Origin: Hordeum vulgare subsp. vulgare
Taxonomy: Eukaryota; Streptophyta; Magnoliopsida; Poales; Poaceae
Length of the DNA stretch: 64,000 bases
Direction of reading: 5' to 3'
Assembly: GCF_904849725.1 (NCBI RefSeq)
Contig: NC_058521.1
Span: 98,194,244-98,258,243, forward strand
Position 1 is the stretch's first letter, and each line of letters opens with the position of its first letter. Shown in pieces: positions 25,045 through 35,554 of this stretch. Both the position numbers and the translations under genes were made by a program. The notes below the pieces were generated by a model. It saw only the letters and a program-made list of their open reading frames with translations, made no database searches and was not told where the DNA came from.

Positions 25045-26611
25045 CGATACGTCTCCGTCGTATCTACTTTTCCGAACTCTTTTGCCCTTGTTATAGACTC
25101 TAATTTGCATGATTTGAATGGAACTAACCTGGACTAACGTTGTTTTTAGCAGAATTGCCATGGTGTTGTTTTTGTGCAGAAATATAAGTTCTCGGAATGA
25201 CCTGAAAATTTACGGAGAATTTTTCTGGAATTAATGAAAAATACATGCGCAAAGATCCATCGGAGGGGGTGAACCAGTAGAACACAAGCCCGCTGGCCGC
25301 GGCCACCCCCCAAGCCGCACCAACCAGGCTTGTGGAGCCCACGAGGCTCCACCGCCTCCAAACTCAGCTCTATATATTCCGTTTCGCCCTGAAAAAAATC
25401 AGAGAGAAGGATTCATCGCGTTTTACGATATGGAGGCACCGCCACCTCCTGTTCTTCATCTCGAGGGCAGATCTGGAGTCCGTTCTGGGCTCCGGAGAGG
25501 GGAAATCGTTGCCATCGTCATCATCAACCTTCCTCCATCTCCAATTCCATGATGCTCTTCACCATTCGTGAGTAATCTCATCATAGGCTTGCTGGACGGT
25601 GATGAGTTGGATGAGATCTATCATGTAATCGAGTTAGTTTTGACGGGGATTGATCCCTAGTATCCACTATGTTCTGAGATTGATGTTGCTACTACTTTGC
25701 CATGCTTAATGCTTGTCAGTAGGGCCCGAGTGCCATGATTTCAGATCTGAACCTATTATGTTGTCGCCAATATATGTGTGTTTTAGATCCTATCTTGCAA
25801 GTTGTAGTCACCTACTATGTGTTATGACCCGGCAACCCCGGAGTGACAATAGCCGGAACCACTCCCGGAGATGACCATAGTATGAGGAGTTCATGCATTC
25901 ACCACGTGTTTATGTGTTGGACCGGTTCATTATTAAAAGGAGAACCTTAATATCCCGTAGTTTCCATTAGGACCTCGCTGCCACGGGAGGGATGGACAAT
26001 AGATGTCATGAAGGTTCTTTTCCCTAAGCACGTATGACTACATACGGAATACATGCCTACATTAGATTGACGAACGGGAGCTAGTTACATATCTCTTCGT
26101 ATTATAGTTGTTACATGATGAATCACATCTGGCATACTCATCCATCACCGATCCAATGCCTACGAGTCTTTTACTACTAGACCTTGCTATGTTACTTTGC
26201 TGCTACTGTTGTCGCTACTGATGTTACTCTGTTGCTATTGTTGTTACTCTGCTACTACTGATGTTACTTGCTACTGCTGTCACTACTGCTGTTCCTTGCT
26301 ACTGCTATCACTACTGCTATTACTTGCTACTTGGCTGTTACTTGTTGCAACACTTTTACTAGCGCCATTGATACAACAAGTTAGGAATAGTCTGCCGTCA
26401 ACAGACCTGTTTCTGGCACCGTTGCTATCATACTACTTTGCTACAGATACTTTGCTTGCAGACACTAATCTTTCAGGTGTGGTTGAATTGACAACTCAGT
26501 GGCTAATACTTGAGAATATTCTTTCGCTTCCCTTTGTGTCGAATCAATAAATTTGGGTTGAATACTCTACCCTTGAAAACTGTTGCGATCCCCTACACTT
26601 GTGGGTTATCA
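25045..26611 (+). repeat. E3 5' LTR
   Basis: This 1567 bp LTR starts CGATACGTCTCC (TG decayed to CG; the other LTR has TGATACG) and ends GGGTTATCA. A TATA-like CTCTATATATTCC lies near 25368. A (CTG/TTA)-rich trinucleotide stretch occupies about 26170-26345 and produces a spurious Leu/Cys-rich frame. Confidence 0.92.
25368..25380 (+). promoter_or_regulatory. Candidate TATA box of the E3 5' LTR
   Basis: CTCTATATATTCC lies about a fifth of the way into the LTR and is preserved as CTCTATATATTCTG in the 3' LTR (near 33650). It is a plausible RNA polymerase II start region for the element transcript. Confidence 0.5.
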
Positions 26612-26622
26612 AGACCTTTTTC

Positions 26623-26640
26623 TGGCGCCGTTGCCGGGGA
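26623..26640 (+). other. E3 primer-binding site
   Basis: TGGCGCCGTTGCCGGGGA lies 11 bases after the 5' LTR. This is the standard site of Athila-type and other grass gypsy elements and is undecayed here. Confidence 0.92.
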
Positions 26641-26684
26641 AGCACAGCTATATTCTATGAGTCACTTGGGATTGAATTCTGCTG

Positions 26685-28634
26685 GTGACTATGAGGAATC
26701 CGAAAGATCCAAGAACTGAAATCTTGCCCTCCACTACAAGGACAGGTAAGGAACTGCCATCTAGCTCTGCACTTGATTCACCTTCAGTTATGAGTAAGTT
26801 TGCAAGATCGCCTCCTCCTAGAGATCTTGATATGTCGCCTGTGCTTGATGATGCTTCTTCTGCTACCCATGATGCTTATGCTGATGCTATGCTTGATACT
26901 ATGCTTGATGATGTTATGCTTGATACTATGCCTGCTCATGCTATGCTTGATATTATGCTTGATACTATGCCTGATGATGCTATGCTTGATACTGCCTTGC
27001 CACTAGGTGCATTCCTTGATGCACAAATTGCTAGATTTGCTGCTAGACGTGATGATACTTCTGAAACTGCTGATACTATTGAAGTAGAACCTGCTACTAT
27101 GACTGAATTGCCTGTTATGCCTGAGCGCTATGTTATGGAGGGAGAGATAGCTCAGGATTTTCTTGCATGTAAGGATAGCTATGATGTTGAGAAACTACTG
27201 CTCTAGTGGAAAGAAAAATCTCTGAACACTAGGATGAAATACGACCCGAAGTTTGCTACTTCGCCTATCTTTGTGACCGATAAGGATTATGAATTCTCTG
27301 TCGACCCTAAGTTAATCACTCTGGTCGAATCTGATACTTTTCATGATTATGAGTCTGAAACGGTTGTAGCCCATCTTACCAAACTGCACGATATAGCCAT
27401 CCTATTCACTAGTGAGGAAAAGATTCGCCACTACTATATCCTCAAGCTATTTCCTTTCTCGCTAAAGGATGATGCTAAGACTTGGTTCACTTCTCTTGCT
27501 CCTGGTTGTGTGCGTAGCCCCCAGGATATGGTCTACTACTTCTCTGAAAAATATTTCCATGTCCATAAGAAGCAAGCTGCCTTGCAGGAAATATACAACT
27601 TTGCTCAAGCTGGAGAAGAGAGTCTCCCACAAGTTTGGGGGAGGCTCATCCAGCTACTGAATGCTTTGACTGATCACCCCCTTGAGAAGAATGAAATATA
27701 TAATGGACTTACTAATGCTTCCAAAGACCACCTAGATAGTTGTGCTGGTTGTGTATTTAGGGAACAAACTGTAGAACAAGATGAGATTCTACTGAATAAC
27801 ATCTTGTGCAATGAGAATGCTTGGACTATCCCCGAACCACCTCCTAAGCCAACTCCGAAGAAAAGAGTTATTCTATTCCTCAGTCCTAAAGATATGCAAG
27901 AAGCCAAGAAATCTATGCGAGAGAAAGGCATTAAATCCGAAGATGTCAAAAATCTACCACCTATCGAAGAGATCCTTGGTCTTGATAACCCGATACAGGT
28001 AGTAGAAGTAAATTCTCTCCGTAGGTTTGATGAGAGTGATATTCCTTTTGATAAACCTGCTAGCCTGTGCCTAGATGAATTTGATAACTTTGTTGCCAAA
28101 CAACACAGTTTCAATGATTATGTTAGCAGACAATTGGAACAGAATGCTCATATGCTTAGTCATTTAAGTGCTTGTGTGGACAGAAATGTCAATAATCTAA
28201 AGCTTCTGAGTAAACATGCCTCTATGGTTATTAGTCAGGTAGAACAAGTACTTAAAGCTCAGAATGACTTGCTTACTGAGTTGAATGACAATTCTGTTAG
28301 AGTCGTTACTAGAGGTGGTAGAATGACCCAGGAACCTATGTATCCTGAGGGTCATCCGAAGAGAATTGAACAAGATTCTCAAGGAGTTAGCACTCATGCA
28401 CCTAGTCATCCTAGAAAGAAGAAGAAAGATGATAGGAACTTGCACGCTAGCAACCCAGTTGCTGCTACACGTGAGAGTCCAAACGATGCCTCTGTTTCTG
28501 ATGCTGAAACACAATCTGGTGATGAACATGAGCCTAATGATAATATCAATAGTCATGTTCATGAAGATGCTCAACCTAGCAATGATAAGGATGTGGATAT
28601 TGAACCTGTTGATCTTGATAACCCACAGCCTTAG
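26685..28634 (+). pseudogene. E3 gag, one in-frame stop
   Basis: The frame starts at 26685, meets a TAG at 27204-27206, and continues in the same frame to 28634. The N-terminal part has a low-complexity run built from MLDTM/MLDD repeats (26880-27000). The core has LKLFPFSLKDDAKTWFTSLAP (around 27440-27500) and LPQVWGRLIQLLNALTDHPL, matching Retrotrans_gag. The C-terminal part includes a predicted helical stretch and a region rich in Asp, Asn and Lys. No zinc knuckle is seen. Gag would form the particle packaging element RNA. One nonsense change is the only clear lesion over about 650 codons, so this is one of the best preserved frames in the window. Confidence 0.85.
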
Positions 28635-29472
28635 AATAAGAGATACGATAAGAATTACTTCACTGCTAGGAAGCATGGTAAAGAAAGGGAACCATGGGTT
28701 CAGAAACCTATGCGCTTTCCTCCCAAACCATCCAAGAAAAAGGATGATGAGGATTTTGAGCAATTCGTTGAAATGATCAGGCCTGTCTTTCTGCAAATGC
28801 GTTTGACAGATATGCTCAAAATGTCTCCGTATGCTAAGTACATGAAAGATTGTGACTAATAAGAGGAGGATACCTAAGGTTGAGACTTCCACCATGCTTG
28901 CTAACTATACCTTCAAGGGTGTTACTCCTAAGAAACTAGGTGATCCCGGTGTGCCCACTATACCTTGCTCCATTAAAGGAAACTACGTTAGAACTGCTTT
29001 ATGTGACCTTGGAGCCGGTGTTAGTGTTATGCCTCTCTGTCTTTATCATAGACTTGAACTGGAGAAGTTGACACCCACTGAAATCTCTCTGCAAATGGCC
29101 GACAAATCAACTGCTTTCCCTATCGGCATTTGCGAGGATGTGCCTGTTGTGGTTGCTAATGTCACTATCTTAACAGACTTTGTTATCTTCGATATTCCTC
29201 AGGACGATGCCATGGTAGTCATCCTTGGAAGACCCTTTTTAAACACTTCAGGGGTTGTTATAGATTGCAACAAAGGCAATGTCACTTTCCATGTCAATGG
29301 TAATGAGCATACGGTGCACTTTCCGAAGAAACAATATCGAGTACATTGCATCAATGCTACCGAAAGAACTTCATCGATTCTTATTGGGAGCTTTGAATGC
29401 CCTATACCTCGTGTCAAGATGAAGTGTGATTTGCTTGTTCGGGAGATACACATCCCCATTGAGGTGACCTAG
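28635..29472 (+). pseudogene. E3 retropepsin-like protease
   Basis: After the stop at 28634 the gag frame stays open (RYDKNYFTARKHGKEREPW...) until stops near 28858. The protease frame is open from 28852 to 29472. It has ALCDLGAGVSVMPLCLYHRL, with the active-site aspartate at residue 52, and AMVVILGRPFLNTSGVVIDC, the distal ILGRPFL block. It ends in REIHIPIEVT with a stop. This would cleave the gag precursor. The frame change near 28850 would prevent a single gag-protease fusion. No reverse transcriptase follows. Confidence 0.85.
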
Positions 29473-30270
29473 TGGCTATTCAAAAATTCTCCATTCTCTT
29501 TTGCAATTCAAAAAGTTTTCTCGAGGAGGCTTGATCAACCTCACTGACGGATTTCTTTCGATGACCATGAGATGGATGAATCGAGGAGTCACAAACCTCT
29601 GTTCCAAGCTTTCACCTTCGGTTGCTTAGAAGAAAAATGATAGGTTTAGTTTACTTTTCTGGTTTTCTGTTTTAGCATCCGGTAGAAAAGTACCCCGAAA
29701 ATAAAAGTTCTCCGAACGTCCTGAAAATCAAGGATGATTTTTTCTGGATTTTTTGAAAAATACTGAGACGAAGAGCTAGTCTGGGGGCTGCACCAGTGGG
29801 CCACAAGCCCTGGAGGCGCGGGCACCCCCCTGGCCGCGCCTACTAGGCATGTGGGGCCCACGTGCACCCCCTCCACTCATTCTTGCTCTCATCTAGTTCT
29901 CCTACCACCAGAAAAAATCGTTTCGCAGCTCAAACCCGTGTTCTTGCTCCTCTTGCTGGGATTTTCGATCTCTTCTCTCAAATCACCGTTCTCCGAACTG
30001 TTTTGGGGAAATTACTCCTTGGTAAGTGACTCCTCCATTGGTCCAATTAGTTTTTGCTCTAGTGCCTTATACTCCGCGTATTTTTGCTGCCTTGGTGACC
30101 ATGTTCTTGAGCTTTGCATGCTGATTTTAGCTGGTCCCAAGTAGTTTTGATGCGTAATATGGCCTCTAGGCACTTGTTGGAGTAGTTGCTACGAGTTTAG
30201 TTCAGCCTTATTCACTTTTCCTTAGAATCACTAAAAATTTCAGAAATTTTCAGAGATAGAAAAGGGAAAA
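29473..30270 (+). other. E3 spacer with LTR-like segment before the 3' ORF
   Basis: There is no ORF of note. The 29690-29920 part is collinear with about 25180-25400 of the E3 LTR: GTTCTC-GAA, CCTGAAAAT, TTTTTCTGGA, TGAAAAATAC, then CACCAGTGGGCCACAAGCCC and GGGGCCCACG. In the LTR this is the stretch just before the TATA-like box. Here it lies ahead of the 3' ORF, where it could serve as an internal promoter (inference). Confidence 0.55.
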
Positions 30271-31342
30271 GATGAAGAGGTTCTTAAGAGGCTCTTTGAG
30301 CCGTGACCCCAAGGATGATGGAAGTGAGAAGAAGCCCAAGTATCTGGTCCCTCGAGTCGCAGAAGTTTGAGCGTGCGAGTGGCCAAGCGACGTGTTCTTA
30401 CGCGCCGCTGGAATCTATGAGGACTTTTATCAGTTGGTGGAGAACGCATGCCTTACCACCTTCGTTGAAGATAAGTGTCCGCAATACCTCCTCCTCACTA
30501 ATATCTTCGTACAAAGCTTTAACTTCTATCCGAGGAAGAATCCTCCTATGGTTGAGTTCGAACTTTATGATATCCCCCAGCGCATGTCACTCCAAGATTT
30601 TTGCAATGTTTGCAAATTACCTTATGTTGGGGATATTCATGAACCTCGTCCACGGGATTTGGAAGCTTTCATCAATACTATTGCTGTAGGAGAGGAGAGA
30701 GGAGTGTCTTGCGCTAGAGCTGCTAGCATTCATTTTCCCGTGCTTCGGTACTTCTCACTTTTTGTGGGAAAATGTTTGATTGGCCGTGGGCAAGCTGGGT
30801 CACTTAGTTGCCCAGATCTTGCGGTCTTGCGCGAATCCCTTTATAATAGTAAAACTTATAGCTTGGGCGCTATAGTAGCTCAACAGTTGAACACGAACCG
30901 TTCTAAAGGTGTTGTCTATGGAGGTATCTATGCTACCCGTCTTGCCAGACACTTTGAGATACCCATTAGACTGGAGGAGGAAGAAGAGGTTCTTCTTCCC
31001 GAGAGATATCTAGATTACGATAGCGTGGTTCGCCATGACTTTCTTCATAGAGATATAAGTAGAAGGATGATTTATAACCTGGTATTTAGTCAGGGTACTC
31101 GTGAGACTATTACTTTGCCTGCTCCTTCTTTGTTCAATCTTCATGCAGGCAGGTACATTATTATATCCTCGGATATATACGCATATTGGGGCTTAGCCCA
31201 ACCACAGGTGCCCGTGCCCGAGCCACTAGTCGAGTATCAGACGCCAGTTTATCAGTGGGAGCCAAAGGAGCTCACACAGCAGTGGCATCCTCAGTCCACT
31301 CCGGAGTATCCCGGAGCTGGTTATTTCCCTCCTTGGGAGTAG
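30271..31342 (+). pseudogene. E3 ATHILA ORF1-family protein (env-position ORF), one stop
   Basis: The likely start is ATG 30271 (MKRFLRGSLSRDPKDDGSEK). A TGA at 30370-30372 interrupts the frame after 33 codons, and it then stays open to 31342. The body has SIHFPVLRYFSLFVGKCLIG, CPDLAVLRESLYNSKTYSLG and GGIYATRLARHFEIPIRLEE, which match the ATHILA ORF-1 family (Pfam PF03078) carried downstream of pol in Athila elements. The C-terminal 60 residues are rich in Pro, Gln and Glu. The function of this family is unknown. I see no signal peptide or clear membrane anchor, so an envelope role is not supported. It is preceded by an LTR-like segment and followed by 2 kb of non-coding sequence. Confidence 0.8.
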
Positions 31343-33324
31343 ACCAACTTAGGCCAAAAGCCTAAGCTTGGGAGAGTACGTGTTCTCACCGACTTTACAT
31401 TCTTGCTTATGCTTTCACTTTGTTAGCCGGTGTTCACACTTTGCCACTGTATCATCCATGCTAGTTTATTTTTTTTTTCTCGTTTTCTTTTCGTGTGTAT
31501 GTCTAGTTTGAGGAAACCCAAGAAGATTTTCTTTTTCTTCTTTTGCTTGTTGGGAGCTTTCCCGTGTAAATAGTTTTCTTTTTCTTTGGGTCAAGGTAGA
31601 AGATCATGGTTACAATGTTCAGTGGCTCCCGCATGCATACCTGTTTAGCTGTTAAAGAGCCATATTACTTTGTCTTCTCCTTTGTGTTTGCCTGCAGATT
31701 CCAGCTTTAGTCCAATGCACGAGCATGCTTTGTGTTTGCCTGCAGATTCCAGCTTTGTGTTTGCCTGTAGATTTCATATTGTTCACATCATTCGGTCGTA
31801 CAGGTGAAAGGCAATAATGACGATATATGATGAAGTGACTAAGCTTGGAAAAGCTGGTATGAACTCGATCTATTTTGTTTTTGTAAATATGACTAGCTCA
31901 TCATGTGTGATTCAGCTTTGTTGTGAGGGAAACATGTTTTTAATGACAACTTAGAGATCATAGTTACTTATGCCATGCTTACTTAGCTACGAGCTTATAA
32001 TGGTTTGTCTAGGATGCCCACAAGAATTTTGAGATTAATGTGTTGTAGTATGATAGGATGGTATCCTCCTTTGAATGATTCAAGTGGCTTGACTTGGCGC
32101 ATGTTCACGCATGTAGTTGAAACAAAATCAACATAGCCTCTATGATGTTCATGTTCATGGTGATTTATGTCCTACTCATGCTTGCACTCAATTTTAGTTA
32201 ATCTCGATGCATTTTGATGACTGTTGTCGCTCTCTAGTTGGTCGCTTCCTAGTCTTTTGCTAGCCTTCACTTGTACTAAGCGGGAATACTGCTTGTGCAT
32301 CCACTCCCATAAACCCAAAGTTCTTCCATATGGGTCCACCATACCTACGTATATGTGGTATCTACCTGCCGTTCCAAGTAAATTTGCATGTGCCACTCTC
32401 TAAATCTTCAAGAAATAATCTGTTTTGCGTGCCCGAACCGCTCATGTGGTGATAGGGGCCTATTGGTATGTTCCATGCTAGGCGTGTTATCCTCTATATG
32501 TGTTTATTCACTATCATTCACGAGAAAGTGGCTGGTAATTGGAATTCCCAGTTCCATGCTCAAATCAAAAAGATAATTGCAAACAAAAATCCCCCAGGAT
32601 TGATGTTGGTATGGACGGTACCCGAGGATTTGGCTAGCCGTGGAGTGTGATTGATTGGTGGTGGGGGAGTCAAAATTTTACTTTTCTGTTTGGGAACCGC
32701 CTATAGCATGTGTAGCGTGGAAGATGTTGAGAAATCTTAGTCACTGCGTTGACAATGAGAGCATGCCACCCAAAATTATTATCTCTGTTTTCAAAGCTTC
32801 AGCTCTGGCACCTCTTCAAATCAATGCTTCCCTCTGCGAAGGGCCTATATATTTATGTTCATGTCGAGTCATCCTCCTCTTATAAAAGCACCAATTAGAG
32901 AGCACCACTGTCATTTTTATGCTTTGCTTTTAACTATGTTGAGTATGACTGTGACTAGATCTTCTTTTCCATGAGTTATAATGTTTAGTCAGCCCTTGGT
33001 CTTTGAAGGTGCTCTGCATTTATGTTTTGCGGTCTCAAAAAGAGCTAGCGAGATACCACATGTTCGTACTGCTTCATGTTGTTTTGATTGAAGTGTTGAC
33101 ATTTGAGGCTTATTATTATTTGCTCGCTAGCTGATTATGCCATTGATATGAGTTTACCGTGAGACCTAGATGCCATTTTCTTATGTGGTTAGCTTGTGAT
33201 CTTGCTAAAATTTTGGTTGAGAGTTAGACATAGTTGCAACAACAAGATCAAACAGAGTTCGTCAAAGTTTTTCTTTTGTCTCTTTCAGTTTGTCAACTCA
33301 ATTGCTTGAGGACAAGCAAGGCTT
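31343..33324 (+). other. E3 3' non-coding region
   Basis: This is a 2 kb T-rich stretch with no conserved domain. It contains a short direct repeat TTTGTGTTTGCCTGCAGATTCCAGCTTT-like near 31680-31770. Frames here are at most about 75 codons. Confidence 0.7.
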
Positions 33325-33339
33325 TAAGCTTGGGGGAGT
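33298..33339 (+). other. E3 polypurine-tract region
   Basis: TTGCTTGAGGACAAGCAAGG is followed by AAGCTTGGGGGAGT directly before the 3' LTR. The same arrangement, reverse-complemented, adjoins the E4 LTR at 57350-57388. The GGACAAGC-AAGCTTGGGGGAG pair is a shared feature of these elements. Confidence 0.85.
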
Positions 33340-33854
33340 TGATACGTCTCCGTCGTATCTACTTTTCCGAACGCTTTTGCCCTTGTTTTGGACTCTAATT
33401 TGCATGATTTGAATGGAACTAAACCGGACTAACGTTGTTTTTAGCAGAATTGCCATGGTATTATTTTTGTGCAGAAATAAAAGTTCTCAGAATGACCTGA
33501 AAATTTACGGAGAATTTTTCTGGAATTAATGAAAAATACCTGCGCAAAGATCCATCGGAGGGGGTGAACCAGTGGGCCACAAGCCACCCCCCCAGGCCAC
33601 ACCAACCAGGCTTGTGGAGTCCACGAGGCTCCACCGCCTCCAAACTCAGCTCTATATATTCTGTTTCGCCTGGAAAAAAATCAGAGAGAAGGATTCATCG
33701 CGTTTTACGATACGGAGGCGCTGCCACCTCCTGTTCTTCATCTGGAGGGCAGATCTGGAGTCCGTTTTGGGCTCCGGAGAGGGAAAATTGTCGCCATCGT
33801 CAGCATCAACCTTCCTCCATCGCCAATTCCATGATGCTCTTCACCGTTCGTGAG

Positions 33855-34966
33855 TAATCTCATCGTAGGCTTGCTGGACGGTGATGAGTTGGATGAGATT
33901 TATCATGTAATCCAATTAGTTTTGACGGGGATTGATCCCTATATCCACCATGTTCTGAGATTGATCTTGCTACTACTTTGCCATGCTTAATGCTTGTCAC
34001 TAGGGCCCGAGTGCCATGATTTCAGATCTGAACCTATTATGTTGTCGCTAATATATGTGTGTTTTAGATCCTATCTTGCAAGTTGTAGTCACCTACTATG
34101 TGTTATGACCCGGCAACCCCGGAGTGACAATAGCCGGAACCACTCCCGGAGATGGCCATAGTATGAGGAGTTCATGTATTCACCACGTGTTAATGCGTTG
34201 GTTCGGTTCTTTATTAAAAGGAGAACCTTAATATCCCGTAGTTTCCATTAGGACCCCGCTGCCACGGGAGGGATGGACAATATATGTCATGCAAGTTCTT
34301 TTCCCTAAGCACGTATGACTACATACGGAATACATGATGTAATGCCCCGGACACAACCGCCGGCTGTCGTTACTCCTGGCGGGATCTAGACTGGCCCCAC
34401 ATATCAATACTAATCTCATCGTAGGCTTGCTGGACGGTGATGAGTTGGATGAGATTTATCATGTAATCCAGTTAGTTTTGACGGGGATTGATCCCTATAT
34501 CCACTATGTTCTGAGATTGATCTTGCTACTACTTTGCCATGCTTAGTGCTTGTCACTAGGGCCCGAGTGCCATGATTTCAGATCTGAACCTATTATGTTG
34601 TCGCCAATATATGTGTGTTTTAGATCCTATCTTGCAAGTTGTAGTCACCTACTATGTGTTATGACCCGGCAACCCCGGAATGACAATAGTCGGAACCACT
34701 CCCGGAGATGGCCATAGTATGAGGAGTTCATGTATTCACCACGTGTTAATGCGTTGGTTCGGTTCTTTATTAAAAGGAGAACCTTAATATCCCGTAGTTT
34801 CCATTAGAACCCCGCTGCGACGGGAGGGATGGACAATATATGTCACGCAAGTTCTTTTCCCTAAGCACGTATGACTACATACGGAATACATGATGTAACG
34901 CCCCGGACACAACCGTCGGCTGTCGTTACTCCTGGCGGGATCTAGACTGGCCCCACATATCAATAC
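33855..34966. repeat. 556 bp tandem duplication spanning an LTR/Cassandra junction
   Basis: Unit 1 is 33855-34410 and unit 2 is 34411-34966. Each starts in the E3 LTR (TAATCTCATCGTAGG), runs through the Cassandra junction and ends in the first ~73 bases of Cassandra (CACATATCAATAC). The left fragment of Cassandra at 34338-34410 is therefore a copy made by the duplication, not a second insertion. The breakpoint shows a TA microhomology (GTAATCT versus CTAGTCT). Confidence 0.9.
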
Positions 34967-35012
34967 TAGTCTTTTCTGCGCACTTTGTCCTCACTCATGC
35001 ACACCCGGGATC

Positions 35013-35093
35013 AACTTCCGGTCGGTCACCCATCCTAGAACTACTCCAAGCCAAGCATGCTTAACCTAGGAGTTCTGTTCGAATGGGGTCCCG
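35013..35093 (-). ncRNA. 5S-rRNA-derived block in left Cassandra LTR
   Basis: The plus strand reads GGTCGGTCACCCATCCTAGA, then ACTACTCCAAGCCAAGCATG and AGGAGTTCTG. This is the reverse complement of the 5S core (CAGAACTCC..., AAGC-TGCTTGG, AGTAGT, GGATGGGTGACC). This core holds the A-box, intermediate element and C-box of RNA polymerase III control in real 5S genes. It is a retrotransposon part, not a ribosomal gene. Confidence 0.9.
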
Positions 35094-35336
35094 GAAAAGA
35101 AGGAATTCCTTATTGATATGAGTAGTCTATCATCCCTAATAAGCTAGGCTATCACATACACCACCACTCAGAGGAACCGATGTCCTCGTCGGTACACAGG
35201 AGCGTTCCCTCTTGGCACAAACGTTTGTGCATCCAGTCCAGTACATGTGCCATGTCGTGTGCCACGACGGGTCACAAACGTCATGAATAACATGACTGCA
35301 CACCTGTCCGCAAACATCCGTGTAACCGCGAGGGTC

Positions 35337-35349
35337 GGCTCTGATACCA
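35337..35349 (-). other. Cassandra primer-binding site (tRNA-Met type)
   Basis: The minus strand reads TGGTATCAGAGCC, complementary to the 3' end of plant initiator tRNA-Met. It lies four bases from the right LTR, so that LTR is the 5' one. Confidence 0.9.
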
Positions 35350-35471
35350 AACTTGTAACACCCCGGACACACCCGCCGGCGGTCATTACTCCTGGCGGGA
35401 TCTACACTGGCCCCACATATCAATACTAGTCTTTTTTGCGCACTTTGTCCTCACTCATGCGCGCCTGGGAT

Positions 35472-35554
35472 CAACTTCCCAGTCGGTCACCCATCCGACA
35501 ACTACTCCAAGCCAAGCACGCATAACCTAGGAGTTCTGTTCGAATGGGCTCCCG
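35472..35554 (-). ncRNA. 5S-rRNA-derived block in right Cassandra LTR
   Basis: The plus strand reads CTTCCCAGTCGGTCACCCAT, then CCAAGCCAAGCACG and TAGGAGTTCTG, again the reverse complement of the 5S core. This copy keeps CTTCCCAG, which matches 5S better than the left copy (CTTCCGG). The right copy differs from 5S and from the left copy around CCGACAACTAC. Confidence 0.88.

Noticed and set aside
34338..34410. A second, truncated Cassandra insertion
   Set aside because: It is the end of the first unit of an exact 556 bp tandem duplication that includes flanking LTR.
35013..35554. Two functional 5S rRNA genes
   Set aside because: Both blocks are inside the LTRs of a miniature retrotransposon, diverge from 5S and lack the 5S gene ends.
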